From Rhyacophila brunnea (Eukaryota > Arthropoda > Insecta > Trichoptera > Rhyacophilidae), in assembly GCA_022495005.1 (NCBI GenBank), contig JAGYXB010001095.1:1116001-1180000 (forward strand): a stretch of DNA of 64,000 nt, written 5' to 3'. The translations under genes and the position numbers were made by a program. Shown here piece by piece: positions 1 through 26,610 of this stretch. The notes below the pieces were generated by a model. That model saw nothing but the letters and a program-made list of their open reading frames with translations. It did not search any database and had not been told where the DNA came from. Position 1 is the stretch's first letter; every line of letters begins with the position of its first letter.

Positions 1-884
1 ACATACCTATTTGATTATAAATACCTGTAATGTACCGAGAGTCATATCTTTCTTAGAAGTGTTTAACACAGCTGATATTTTAGGTATACTCAGTCGGAGA
101 AAATAATTATTTAATTTATTTTTGAGTTATTAACACTTAGGAAAACATAAATGTTTTGAACAAATGTAACCATTGTTCATAAGATGTTTTTGGAAGGACT
201 TCCAGTTTAGAACACCTTATCTGATCACCACTAAATTTCAACATAACTATGTAGCAGTCTAGTAATTCGAGGTCATGACTGTCCGAAGTATGAAACCGGA
301 CTATCTGAGGTATTAATTGTAATCGGTTTGAATATTGAATCAATATGTGTGTAGTGACAACTTCTCACTTTCTCGGAATCTCGTTTACGATTTCTCGATA
401 TGAATAAAATACAAATATCGAGAAAAGAGAATCGATTTTTCTTATAATTTTTCGAGATCCTCATTTATAACATCTAATTATTATTCACTGAATAAAAAGA
501 ATATTATGTATACATTTTTTTTTTTAAATAATTCCGTAAGTTGTGTTGTAATGGGCATATAATTGAGGAAACGCAATTAAAGATAACATGTAACCATACT
601 CTCATAATATTTAAGTAGGTATCATTCAGAAAGGTTATCGTTTTTCTTACAATGTTCGAGTACATTATGCACGCTGAATGTATATATTACCATATTAAAG
701 GTACTTTATACTTTCATTTAAAGGAAAATGAGCAATTATTTTTATCACCAAAACTTTAATTGATATTAAAATGGTAACGTACTTGTTCAGATACACATAT
801 GATTAATTTAATGCAATATAAAAAAGCCAGTTTGGCGAACAATAAAACAACATCACTGAGCATTTGCAATTGTTTATGAGTAAA

Positions 885-1002
885 TTATCTTATCTCCGGC
901 AAAGGAATAAATTATTATTGCAAGCCTTCCGGAATGAATTATACTATAAAACAACAGTAAGGTCCTGAATTTAGCACAAAGTCTGTATAACCGCCTTACA
1001 AT
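885..1002 (+). promoter_or_regulatory. Core promoter and 5' leader of protease gene 1
   Basis: A TATA-like box (actataaaac, about 943-952) lies about 60 nt before the ATG at 1003, which leaves a leader of roughly 30 nt after a start near 975. Two overlapping TTATCT motifs (reverse complement AGATAA, GATA-factor type) lie near 885-895. The second protease gene has a matching TATA sequence at the same spacing, which supports this assignment. The start site itself is inferred. Confidence 0.55.
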
Positions 1003-8399
<7,397 letters not shown>

Positions 8400-8699
8400 C
8401 AAAAAAATGTACAAAATTATATAATCATTTTCTATATGTATGTAATATCACTTAAGTACTGTTTTGGTCTCCAAAATTTTCTCTAAATAAGTAAAAAAAA
8501 ACAATCTCTATGAAACTCTTTTGCACACCCAATATAAATGGACCGATCAGACTGCTATGTAGGTATTCAGAAAATTGGATGTCACAACGATGTTTGAGTG
8601 GTAACATGAATTTTTGAGAACGTTAACAGAAACAATTTAGAGATCAAAGAAATATAGGTACCTACCTACTCAATTTATAGTAGGGAAAAGATAATGTAG
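8400..8699. other. 3' flank of protease gene 1
   Basis: AT-rich sequence after the stop codon. I find no clear AATAAA close to the stop. The first good candidates are at about 8744 and 8954, so the 3' UTR end is uncertain. Confidence 0.4.
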
Positions 8700-8905
8700 A
8701 ATATACGAATTGAGAGACTGCGCTGGATCGGCCACTTAAATACAAGAATAAAATAACAACCGACTGCCAAAAGTGCCTGAAAATGGATTTAAGGTTGCTC
8801 GGCCAATGCAATTCGAAAGCGGCGGTACTAGCTTCTCTGGACTAGAAAAAGTTTTTAAAGTAGACCACTACACGTCAAAGGTTGTAGTGTAGGTAAAAAT
8901 GATGA
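8700..8905 (+). pseudogene. LINE 3'-end fragment
   Basis: Frames here read IERLRWIGHLNTR and, after a stop, RLPKVPENGFK, which match the LRW.GH and LPKK motifs at the reverse transcriptase C-terminus of insect non-LTR elements. It is short and broken. Confidence 0.65.
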
Positions 8906-9049
8906 GTATGACAATTATTTACATATATAGAAAATAGATTGTATTGTTTCCAATAAAAATATTAATCTATGTAATGTATTTTACTTTAATAATTCCATTT
9001 ATCTATTGTGACATAAAAAAATTAATTGTTGTTGAACGATTATTAGCTT

Positions 9050-9225
9050 GAAATGAATGGGTGGTATAACGTCCACATACTAGTGCCCGGTTTGATTCTA
9101 ATTATTCACAAATTCAAGCGATGTTTTTCAATGTGTGTTTTGAGTATGGAGCCATATCATGGGCCTAATCCTGGTAAGTTAAGCAAGTAGCTAACATCCA
9201 TTTCTCGTCAAAAAAATCTGTTGCA
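9050..9225 (+). mobile_element. tRNA-derived SINE, family 1, diverged copy
   Basis: The body segment (gcaagtagctaacatccatttctcgt) is the complement of the body in the copies at 1977 and 61698. The head is a decayed tRNA-like stretch (ggtggtataacgtcc). It lies between the two protease genes. Confidence 0.65.
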
Positions 9226-9717
9226 GAAATCCACATGGAATTATAGAAAGAAACAATGAAATAATATAATTGTTATTTCAGTGCAAATTCACAATAAGTA
9301 TGTACGCATAATAATAATAAAATTGCATAAGAGATGCACCGTAGCTATATTTTCGAATTTTGCATTACTATTATCAGGGCGAGAAAAATATATTATATGC
9401 TATAATATAATATATACGACAAAATATAGTAAAATAATAATAAATGCGAGTAAGGCTTCAGTTTATCATAGCGCAGCAGAAAAGTCCCATAACTATGAAA
9501 ATTTATTACCTGATAGCGAAGCGTTTTCAAAATTCGAACGATTTCACGGTCGGTGCCTAATAGTTTATGGTTTCATAGGATATTATTTATCTTTGGTTCT
9601 ATGTACGTGGAACTGTTTGTGAATAGAATATAAACCTTTGTTTTTAGAACTCTCAATACCTATCTAATTTCTACTGTAAATAATCTAGCAAATGCTTATA
9701 AATATATGGCTATAAAC

Positions 9718-10651
9718 TAGTGGCGAGGGTTGGATGGAGGCTGTTAAGATTCGACATAAATAGTGCACACTAAACTTTGTCATTCTTACTTATTTATTGT
9801 CATTGAACTAAGAATGATATTTATAGCTAATAGTGTTGGTTAGAACCATGATCGTTTACGACATAAATAGTGCACACTAAACTTTAATTCGTTAAGCCCT
9901 GCATATACCAAACTATGATCAGTAAAAATATTGTTGTATCTATGAAACAATATCTAAAATGATATATGGTTTAATATAATAATTTTAGATCTTTTATAGA
10001 TAAACGAATATTTTTTACTATTATCTACTATGGCTTGAATTAGGAAGGGTTTAATTGAATTTTAAAAACCAACAAACACTATATGCACATTATTTCTAAT
10101 ACCCCGTTTATGCGTAAATGGATTTACTGCTTACAATAAGTACGTATTGTTGCGGTCATAACAAGAAAATGCACGTGCAAACACGTATTACCATGCAAGC
10201 TGCAAGATTGCATGCATGTATCAAAAATGTTCAGAATCTTTTGAATTTTCACGTAATAATTGGTACTTTCATGGCGGTGCGCATGCGCGTAGAACGATAG
10301 TGGCTAATCTGCCGGAAGAAATACAAACTACACCGCAGAGAATATTTTGACGTCTACCGATTATCTACGAACTTATCCGAACCTGTATGAATCTGTCAAA
10401 TAGCACCAATACCATGACAACATCGCGTCTTGCTTACGCTTGAAGAATGAGATTGGTGAGACAGTCAGCACTTTAACGTGTACACAGTTATTATCGCGAT
10501 AGTTTAAAATACACGCTATTGGTACAAATAAATCCATGCACGTGTATTCAGACGCTATTAGTTCAATGAAAACAAATACGTTTGACTGACAAAGCTTAGT
10601 ACGGACTATTTGTGTCGGATCTTAACAGCTTACCTCAACCCTTCGCCACTG
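9718..10651. mobile_element. hAT-like MITE, family A, with a nested MITE
   Basis: Outer ends (tagtggcgagg... and ...cttcgccactg) are flanked by a perfect 8-bp duplication, ctataaac, at 9710-9717 and 10652-10659. The left and right arms match the 2876-3390 copy. The interior from about 10101 to 10558 is foreign to the family and is annotated separately. Confidence 0.87.
10101..10558. mobile_element. MITE family B nested inside family A copy
   Basis: The ends carry imperfect inverted repeats sharing the atggattta core (left near 10118, right near 10530). The interior matches 27115-27395, including tgacaacatcgcgtct and gagacagtcagcact. It interrupts the hAT-like MITE at 9718-10651, so it is younger than that insertion. 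Confidence 0.75.
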
Positions 10652-10924
10652 CTATAAACAATACATCGAAAATACATGAAAGCAATTCAATTTTACCAAA
10701 GTTTTTATCTATGATATATATCATTCATATGAATGACCAGGATTTAACACACAGGATACAAATATTTTAATAGTAAACTAAGTAAGTAAATAGATACTAA
10801 ACATTATTCTGAATGTGTTTAAATGTGATACTACGACATATGAAAATACAGTGCAGTTCTCTTAAGAATGGCCTCTTTAACGTGCCCGAAACGTCGAGGA
10901 AAGAAGAAAGAAGTACACATGGTC

Positions 10925-11345
10925 AAAACTTGAGAGTCGAGTCGTGGACCCTGAAGGCAAGAGAACGGAAGGCAATTGATGCCTTTGAGACGTGGTGTTG
11001 GCGCCGAATGCTTCGCATTTCTTGGACGGAGCACAGGACGAACCAGTCAATCATCCAGGGACTGAAGATAAAGGAACGGCTCTCGACGATATGTCTGAAA
11101 AGAATTCTGCAGTTTTTTGGACATATTGTCAGGCGCGGACCGGACAACCTGGAGAGACTGGTAGTTTTGGGTAGCCTCCAGGGAAGGCGAAGCAGAAGAA
11201 GAGCGTCTGCGCGATGCGAGAGCGAGAAGCGGAAGATCGAGAAGGTTGGAAAGTCTTGGTCGCTCAAAGGATGGCAAAATTTAAATATGGCCACGATCCT
11301 CAGCCATGAGTGCACGACCAAGAAGAGAGAAGAGAGAAATGATGA
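10925..11345 (+). pseudogene. LINE reverse-transcriptase C-terminal fragment
   Basis: A frame open over about 10813-11376 includes ESWTLKARERKAIDAFETWC, WRRMLRISWTEHRTN, LKRILQFFGHIVRRG and LQGRRSRRRA. These match the conserved C-terminal tail of RTE-like insect non-LTR elements. The 3' end is rich in gaagaga. It is 5' truncated and has no upstream polymerase domain, so it is a dead fragment despite the open frame. Confidence 0.85.
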
Positions 11346-11864
11346 GAAAAGTAAAAATGGAGGTTACCGTCTTTGAAATTAACAGCCTCAAATGCTACTT
11401 TGGTTGAGTTAGGTATTTCTGCTATAACTGACAGAATGTTGTCTTTCAGGTTTTGAATCGTTTGTGAATCACTAGCAAAAACCGTTAAAATTTTAAAGTA
11501 ATTTAAAAAAAACATTTCACTATGTAACACCGCACGATCTACATTCTACGTGATTGTAGGAATAGTTAAATTATGAAGATTATAAAGTGAAAATTAACTG
11601 AAATATTTGAAATCAAACAGGTTACGTCACCTAAAGTGGCATTTCAGAAATGGATGAAGTAAGAGAGGAGATTACAAAAACTCATAATAAATATCAATCG
11701 GTGTACATAATAATAATTGTTTTATATATAATAGTATTTGTTTTAATAATAATTAAAAAATATTAGATAATACATTTTTCTTCCACAATCGATAAGCACT
11801 TGTAGATATTAAGACATTGCAAAATGTAAAGTTAATCTATTGATTACTTATTGAAAACAAAATT

Positions 11865-11927
11865 ACTATAAAACCATAGCACATGTCCATTGATTAAGCA
11901 TACTCGTACAGGATTCTCTCGACGATC
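11865..11927 (+). promoter_or_regulatory. Core promoter and 5' leader of protease gene 2
   Basis: A TATA-like box (actataaaac, 11865-11874) lies 63 nt before the ATG at 11928, as in gene 1. GATA-type motifs occur upstream at about 11765 (agataa) and 11790 (cgataag). Confidence 0.55.
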
Positions 11928-18688
<6,761 letters not shown>

Positions 18689-19090
18689 AAATATATACTG
18701 GCAAATAAAATGTAGCAATATATTTTTAGATAGGTATTATTAATTTAAAACAAGGTACATATAAGGTACATAACGAAACTGTTTTTATTTGATTATGTTA
18801 ATTGTTGAGAATTTATTTGAAATATTCTCACAAGAATAATAAAACTGACAATTAATTAATAATAATAATAATAAAGTCTTTCGGTTGCCGGGAGAGGACT
18901 TAAACCACTAAGATATCCTTATAACAATATTATCTAGCCGCTAGCGTGTCGCATATTTCGTTAATAGATAGTTATCATATTTATAATGCAACTCAAGATG
19001 TAATAACATGACTAACTTAAGTCATGGATGGTATCAGTTTTTTAACTTTTTAACACTTCTAAAACGTGTTTCTAAGACTTTGTAAGATCT
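18689..19090. other. AT-rich intergenic sequence
   Basis: No exon, bounded repeat or RNA gene is recognised. A short AAT-repeat run lies near 18857-18873. Confidence 0.4.
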
Positions 19091-19398
19091 GTGGGTCTAT
19101 TCTATACTTATCGAACACTAAAGTGATAAATAGTATCAAACTTAGGGTAGGTTTGTATCAAAATATTAGCACTTATTGTAACAATTACACGAAGTTGGTT
19201 TTTATTGTTGCAATAAGTGCGATATTTTAACAGCAGCAAGATAGGTGCTGTTAAAATATAGCACTTATTGCAACAATAAAAACCAACTTCGTGTAATTGT
19301 TACAATGAGTGCTAATATTTTGATACAAACCTACCCTAAGTTTGATAATATTTATCACTTTATCACTTTAGCGGTCGATAAGTATATAATAGACCCAC
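19091..19398. mobile_element. Near-perfect 308-bp fold-back (palindromic) element
   Basis: Two arms of about 145 bp are almost exact inverted copies, meeting at a few unpaired bases near 19245 (aagatag). The ends are gtgggtctattctata and its complement. Each arm equals the 7848-8045 element, and the same palindrome recurs at 47910-48214. There is no coding capacity. Confidence 0.9.
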
Positions 19399-20255
19399 TG
19401 GAATGTATTGTAATATAAAAATAAACCTATCATTTTATAATAATATTATATTACACGTATTTCTACAGAATTTTATTGAAAAATTCATGGTTTAGCACGC
19501 GCATTTTTCATTAGAAGAAAGACATAGGTACCACTCATAAAATGTGAAAAATGAAGAAAATGAATACAATAAAAACATAAGCATTATTATTAACTGACAT
19601 TCCCTTGGAATTGAAATTTGAATACCACACTCGAATCGTAATAAAATGAGTTTTCTTTTGAGTGTTTTATTAGCTTAAACAAAGATGGGAGAGGAATACT
19701 TTTTACATTTTTAAGATTACTTTACTTAATTAAAAAGGCTTTCACAGTGTAGGTAATACGAAACTTTCCGGATAATATTCCCTGGAATCTTTTGGCGGGA
19801 AAAAAGTTGATTCAAGATGGCGGATCTCGTTTTATTTCGGCACACAATGCGGCATATTTGCCTACAAGAATAATCACTTTAAGTTGACAATGACCCCGAG
19901 AAAATGCGACCGGCCCTAAGCTGGCAACGCGGAATAAAAGAGGTAGTCATCTATTATGTAATTAAAAAAATATGAATGTTTAATACTTTAATAATTATAT
20001 TTTTTCCATTACAAAACTACTTCTTAGCTTAATAATTAAGCGCAGTGCTTTATTAATACATCTCAACATTCATTGAGTATATTTTGTTTCCATTTTTTAT
20101 ACAAAATACTGTTAGAATATAAATGGAAAGATAACTAAGAGCCATATGCATAGTCATACTTATGTAAACAAGTGAAATTATGCATTATACGTTACTTGGA
20201 ATGGAACTTATTATGGAATGTTAGGTACTCAATTAGGCCGTCATATCGATACCTG
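19399..20255. other. Intergenic sequence with one GC-richer patch
   Basis: A GC-richer patch at about 19760-19940 contains no open frame that I recognise. The remainder is AT-rich. Confidence 0.4.
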
Positions 20256-20505
20256 TGGGTCTATTCTATACACAAGGCGGCTATGGACGGCTATCGACCG
20301 TAGTTTCCCATATTTATGTATTGAGGCGATTGTTGTTGTCAAAAAGTGCTATGTTTAACAGCCATTCTCTCTTGGCTGTACTCACTTTTAGAGCGAGATA
20401 GACAGTTTAGACTACAATTACCTATAATACCTCAATATATAAAAGTGATAAACTACTTAACTGTTGAAAGCCGCCAATTGCTGCCTTGTGTATGATATAG
20501 ACCCA
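20256..20505. mobile_element. Fold-back element, short-loop type
   Basis: Terminal inverted repeats (gtgggtctattctatacaca... and ...gatatagacccac) enclose inner arms with aacagccattctctcttggctgt in the centre region. It is a full-length relative of 15755-16002. Confidence 0.8.
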
Positions 20506-21289
20506 CTTGTATCAGTATTGACACTTTTTTGACCGGATATGCGCTACACAAGCTCAAGTATTTCTATACAATATATAAAGGAACTTTTATCATTTCTTTT
20601 AGTATGTATATTTATTATGTATTTGACTCATTGAAATATTGTCACAAAATTAATTTTACATTTTAATAACAGTATAATTGAAAATACAAAATTCAATTAG
20701 AAGAATTTTTACAATCTTAAATCATGTGGTAATTCAGTATTGAATTTATAAAAAATGATACAAGAATATTTACATAATTTTCTGGTTGATGGAATTTCTT
20801 GAAGGGTACAAGCAGCACTTAGCCAACCATGTCAAGTGTAAAGTGTGGATTTAAATCACGGATGCACAGGATTTTGTTCAAATTGGTAAACACATTTCTT
20901 ACTACGAGTAGTTCAATTTGGCATTTTACTTCCGTGTTTTCGTCCCGGTTTACATTAACGATGCACACAAAGTATGTATCTATATTTATTAACACATTAA
21001 GGTGATCCCCGTGAATTCAAAGAGGAGTATATATATTAATGATAGTTATTTTGCGATGTTCAACCATGTTCTGAGGGTTCTATGCATAGTTATATAACGC
21101 TTAACTATGCGAGCGACATCAATGACTTATTAGAAGTTAGAAAAAAAAGAAGCTATTACTGAAATAAGTAAATTAAAATTATAAAACAAAATCCCATATA
21201 TACCTAATCTTCATTTTGTATTTTAATTATATTTATTGTAACAATTTAATAGAAAAAAAATATATTTATATGAGAAGAAAAATGTATGG
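20506..21289. other. AT-rich intergenic sequence
   Basis: Nothing recognisable was found in six frames or by repeat comparison with the rest of the window. Confidence 0.4.
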
Positions 21290-21745
21290 TTTGGGATGCC
21301 ACTATGGTGGATACAACCATGCCCCCCACACCCTGAAGTGGGCCCCCAGGCCGGGTGTTTGGCGCCCCCTACATATTGCTAGGATTAAAGGTAGTGTGAT
21401 GGTTTAAATTTCCAAATGATGCTCCAGAAAATTAAGGGTTTTCAGTGTATTTTCAACGATTTTTTGTATTTTTAATAAATCCACTTGAAGTTGACACTAT
21501 TATAGCAAATTTGTGAAGTGTATTTATCTCACTTATCTGGTCGATCCGCCATGCCCGGCCTTACCCTTGAGCCCGGGCCCCCAGGCTGGAGCCCTATCAG
21601 TCCCTATCCTTGTGGGGGCCATGGATACAACTGTCAAAATCAGGTTTAGCAGCACTACTTTTAGTCTAACAAATGTTAAAAATTACATTGTCTGTCCCCT
21701 GGGTTTCGACACATTTGGACCCTGGGGACTGTCTCTACTTTGAAG
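21290..21745. repeat. GC-rich segment with imperfect internal repeats
   Basis: Two short GC-rich stretches share the core gggcccccaggc (near 21339 and 21576), and a third near 21692-21735 has cccctggg with a complementary ccctgggg. Against the AT-rich background they stand out. Open frames across them show no known domain. It may be a fossil element. Confidence 0.4.
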
Positions 21746-22611
21746 ACGATAGCTGAGATCGGTTGTCGCTAATAAACCAAATGAGTGCCGTTCAACTGAG
21801 TACTTAAAACAGATAATAAATATAGAGGTAATGCAGTCGTTGTTTAAGGTACCTACTATTTAAATATTCAAGGTACTGAAGGAGGTATTTTATAATATAC
21901 TTACTTGAGGATAACTAATATATCAATGGTTAATAATTATTATTTTATTTATTTCTACATAAAAAAATGTAAAAACCAAACATTTATTTTAATAAACTAC
22001 TGTCTGGTCTGAGATATTTATTAAAATAAGTTGTGTTAATTTTTGGCTAGCGGTATATGTGTTTATATGTCAAGGTGTCAATTAAGTGTTCTAATTAATT
22101 ACTAACCGATGCCTGGATCAATTAAAATTTTAGTTATGACTCTGTTAAACGTGAGGCAGCAATGTTACAATATGGTTGTAAGATTGTTATAATTCCGATA
22201 TAGATCGGAAAAAGTACCTACCAATACACGCGTTCTGATTGTATTTATTTTATTCTGCCGTGTTTGAACATTTCCGTATATAAATAAAGGAATTGTCTCC
22301 GAGCAGTGATATAAGGACCTTGTCAATTGCTATCCACTTTGAGGGCTGTCGGTCGGCGAAATCTTTCCTACGTGAGTCGAATAATCGCCTTCCGCGATCT
22401 TAGTTTCTTGGTTATATATACGATTACACGACATATCTTCGGAATCAAGTGGGTTTTCTCTGTCATTCTCTTCGTGTTTATCTTTCCAATTTGAGCTCAA
22501 ATCGCGGACTCGTTTTAGACTGTAGTGATAACAGAATTAGAGTACAATTTTGTTTATATAATTATTTGATCAAACATTATACATTTATAATATACAATCA
22601 ATATTTTGAAT
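21746..22611. other. Intergenic sequence, GC-richer around 22280-22480
   Basis: The patch at 22280-22480 lacks a recognisable open frame. Its cause is unknown. Confidence 0.35.
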
Positions 22612-22830
22612 TATCTGGGGTACTGTTGGGTTATCAGGAATATAGCGGAAAACACATTTTGAAAATAGCCGATAAACTGGATTATTTGTTAGGTTAACCT
22701 AACCAAACATAACCTAACCCAACCTAACCCAACCTAAACTAACCCAAACTAACAAATAATCCAGTATATCGGGTATTTTCAAAATGTGTTTTCCGCTGTA
22801 TTCCTGATAACCGAATAGTACCTTATCTGG
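22612..22830. mobile_element. Fold-back element with (AACCT)-rich loop
   Basis: Arms of about 80 bp (22613-22693 and 22752-22830) are imperfect inverted copies containing ggttatcaggaata and ggaaaacacattttgaaaat. The loop consists of degenerate aaccta/aaccca units. It is a hairpin transposable element or MITE. Confidence 0.8.
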
Positions 22831-24097
22831 CATTTCACATATTATCTATTTCCATATACTTACCTAAAGTTGGGTTTCTTTCAAAAAGAAATTTTTGAGA
22901 TTTTCCATCCCGAAACTCGAAAATCTTTTCTCGGGGTTCGGCATTTCTTTATTATCAAATATTAATTAAAAAAAAACGATTTTCTATATGAAAAAAGTGG
23001 TCAGAAAACACAAAACGTCCAAAGACTGATCGGGGCATTTAACACAATTAAGCCAACGTCGACTCAAAATGATCGCAATTTTTGCAACATCAGGGAAGTT
23101 TGTGTCCAAAAAGCGTACGCGATTGTCAGACGCAAGGATTGACAGTCTGTGTTTTTTGAAATTCTATTTTAATGAGTAATGTTTTGAATTATTTTTGTTT
23201 TCTACTTCTATTTTGTTTGTCTTTTTACATAAAAAAAAATCATATTTTTGCAATTTGTCTGCTTTTACACTGATTTTAGGATTTTTACAAGTTTTTTTTC
23301 AACGCTTTCGCTGCTGAATAGATAATGAGATTTTAATTTCCCCCTTTAAAATGCACGTTAATTACATCAATTGGCCGCCTGGTCATTACGCACCGTGTGC
23401 GTCTTCCGCGTCCAAAGTATTAAATAAACCGATATCTCAAGAATTCTCGAGAATTATTTTCAGAAAATCCCGGATCTCGAGATTGAAATTTTCTCGGGAA
23501 ATACCCAACTCTACATATACCTAAATCGTTTAACATAACGACGTGCTTCAAGCTTAAATATATGTTTTTACAATTGATTATATATCATATAAATGCGACA
23601 TCGTGTGAAGTTCATTTATAGATCATAATATAGTAATTAAATATATAAAATAAGTAAATATCACATACGACACCACTTACATAAATACCAAAAATAATAT
23701 AGGTATTTTTTTAATAAATACCGTGTGGTGAGGGATGCCATTCGTGAGATAACCGAGGGGATGTCAGCCCTTAGCGAGCCTCATTACTATGAGACGTCAA
23801 GGAGGGATATTGTTTTATTCATAGAAGATGAACTGTTTTTATCACCAGTTCGTAGTTACCATTTAATATCAAATAAACCTGATAAGGGCTAATAATTTAC
23901 CATTCACTCCACGGCGGTTAAAACGGACCTCAATTAGAGGGGTGTTTTAAAAAGTTTTCTTTGCAACTATTTCACAAAAAACTTACCACTCATATTAATT
24001 AACCGTTTATTTCTTTAGTTTATGTTTGCTGCGTTATTTTGAATCAAATGAAAGTATTCTGCTGTAACTCATTGAATTGTCTGTAACATTCACTAAA
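22831..24097. other. Intergenic sequence
   Basis: Around 22870-22960 and 23440-23510 are ctcgag-type stretches describing a possible old repeat. No gene or bounded element is recognised. Confidence 0.35.
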
Positions 24098-24790
24098 AGC
24101 ATACATAAATGAAACGGAAAATAAATTTGAACAATAGGTGGGACGAAATTTCGCACTCGACGCCAATCGGAGAGAGGTAGTCGAGATGCGAGCACGTCAA
24201 TTTGTTTTGTGATGGCGTCGGAGGAATATATTCTTAAATCGTGTAAAGATGACAAAAAACATATCGAAAAAGAAAACATGTCAATGAATATATTATTATT
24301 ATTACTAATATAACAATAAATATAACATGAAATGGACGCATGTTGAATTTTTATGACAAATTATGTTTTGTTTGTTTTTTGATGGCGTCGGAGGAATATA
24401 TTCTTAAATCGTGTAAAGATGACAAAAAACATATCGAAAAAGAAAACATGTCAATGAATATATTATTATTATTACTAATATAACAATAAATATAACATGA
24501 AATGGACGCATGTTGAATTTTTATGACAAATTATGTTTTGTTTGTTTTTTGATGGCGTCGGAGGAATATATTCTTAAATCGTGTAAAGATGACAAAAAAC
24601 GTATCGAAAAAGAAAACATGTCAATGAATATATTATTATTATCACTAATATAACAATAAATATAACATGAAATGGACGCATGTTGAATTTTTATGACGAA
24701 ATTATGTTTTGTTCGGCGCGCGTCGTTTGCACAATCTGCGCGTCGCGTAGTCACGATCTTTTTAGACCATGCCTCAGCCGAAGTATAGCC
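24098..24790. mobile_element. piggyBac-like MITE with internal triplication
   Basis: The right end (aagtatagcc) is followed by TTAA at 24791-24794, and the left end (agcatac) is preceded by TAAA, a decayed TTAA. Relatives at 33132-33491 and 53049-53425 are each flanked by TTAA on both sides. This copy is about 340 bp longer because of the tandem repeat annotated inside it. No transposase is encoded. Confidence 0.8.
24211..24720. repeat. Three tandem 170-bp units
   Basis: Units begin with gatggcgtcggagg at 24211, 24381 and 24551. Units 1 and 2 appear identical over 170 bp. Unit 3 differs by a few bases (an a-to-g change near 24601, changes in the att run near 24640 and a base added near 24698). 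Short open frames here are artefacts of the repeat. Confidence 0.93.
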
Positions 24791-24794
24791 TTAA

Positions 24795-26610
24795 GGCAAA
24801 ATTTTAAAAGATCTTTATTTCGTATTATAAAACATAATTTTGTGGTGACACAAAGATGTCAATGCACAACAAGAGAGTGATAATTAATTTTATTGATTAC
24901 CGCACTGAGGTTTTTTTTTTTTAATAAACTCGTCAATTTGTTCAGTTACTTACCCTTTTAAGAGAATAAGAAAATAAGGATGATAAATTAGTAAGACAAG
25001 AATTAATACTTTTTTTTAACATTAACAGATCATGCGTCCCGGTGACAGTAGTATTACTAGTAAAATAGTGTAGAACTAGAAACAGCAGTAAAATTTTAAT
25101 AAAATCATAATAATATGTGAATTGTGATATGTGAACAAGTTTCAGTTCAACGTCCTGATAGCACAGCGAATCTCTCTCTAGTCTCTAACCATGTATGTAC
25201 CTACGTCATCCAAGAGAAAAGATAGAGATATTTTTGATCAGTTATAGCTCAAGGAACGGTAGTTGAGCTACGATGCCACAGCTAGCTGAGCGGGCTTTAT
25301 TAACCCGAGCCGTGCGGTTGGTATGGCCCAAATAAAAACACAGACCCTACAGAGACAGCGCTCACCCTTGGCTTTATCCTTCATTTCATTTGAAACGAAT
25401 AGCGCATCGCGTTCAGAATTATTTGTTTTGTATGAAATTGATATTCTAACAAGCAACGATGTTTTTTTATTTATATTTCAAATAACATCAAATTAACGAC
25501 ATTTTATACCCAATTGCTCCTCTCTCTTAACGATTTTTCTACTGATATAAAAATATCTAACACTCTACGAAACTGTCATTTATTATTAAAAGCATAATCT
25601 CCATAATAAAATTTTGTTTTTTCGATAGACAACGGTTAATTTTAACACAATTTAAAATGAGTTTAAAGTTACGTTATGTTTTACTACATCAAATTCTGTC
25701 AAATCAAAGTACTCGATTAATTTATAAATTATTTAAAAAAAAAATACATAGACAACTTCTATTATTCATCATTCAATTTAATGTTATCGGTAAGTCTTTG
25801 AAATATGGTCGATTTCATGTTTAGTTGTTACGTTGGTGTATACGTATTCTTCAATAATAATGTCATTATTATGACCTACACAAGTCCACAAGTTTGACTG
25901 TCTATGTGCGCATTATTCTCTTTGGTTGCCTACCGTGTATCTCTATCTAACAAAATAATATACTCTAGGCTCAATGAAAACTATATACACTGCATAAAAA
26001 GATCAAGTAAATCTAACCATGCTTAATTTAAAATACAAAATCGTCGAGTGTGAATACATAGCCAACATTTGCAAGATATCGATTTTTGTGCAGAATGACC
26101 CCACAAAACGCGATCACCATAAATTCCCATAGATTACTGTCCTCAAATCGTTTCTTAATCCGGGTTTAAGCCATCAAATCTCCGGGTATGTCATTACAGG
26201 GGGGGTGCTAGAGAGGTATTATTTTCAAGGCGTTAATGCCACCGACAGGATTTCATTTCAATATTCAAATAAGAAGATGTCTTATGAAACAAAGACAATG
26301 GTAATAAAAAAGACTGTCAGAGAGATATGCGGAAAACAGAGTTCCTAGAATATAATAACCATGTTTATGATTTACCATTAAATAAAGTTCTCGTAATATA
26401 TATTATGTTCTTGGAAAATGAATGCACCAACATATTATTCTAGTTAATACATAATAAATGTTATATTAATACAAATATTATTTGTATGAAAATTTATATG
26501 AACCGATTCAAAGAGATATTATTCCTTTGAAACTAATATGCAGAATAGATGACTATGGATATTTATATAAGTTTTTTTATGTTTCTAGTATTGTCAAATA
26601 CTCGAGATTC
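24795..26610. other. Intergenic sequence with a GC-richer patch
   Basis: A GC-richer patch at 25262-25440 has no known domain in any frame. The rest is AT-rich. No bounded element is recognised. Confidence 0.35.

Noticed and set aside
22694..22750. Interstitial telomere repeat
   Set aside because: Units are aaccta/aaccca and degenerate, not exact CCTAA runs, and they form the loop of a fold-back element.
24211..24720. CRISPR-like direct repeats
   Set aside because: Units are contiguous 170-bp tandem repeats with no spacers, in a eukaryotic transposon.
24034..24754. Minus-strand open frames in the 170-bp repeats
   Set aside because: They repeat with the tandem unit of a noncoding MITE and show no protein domain.
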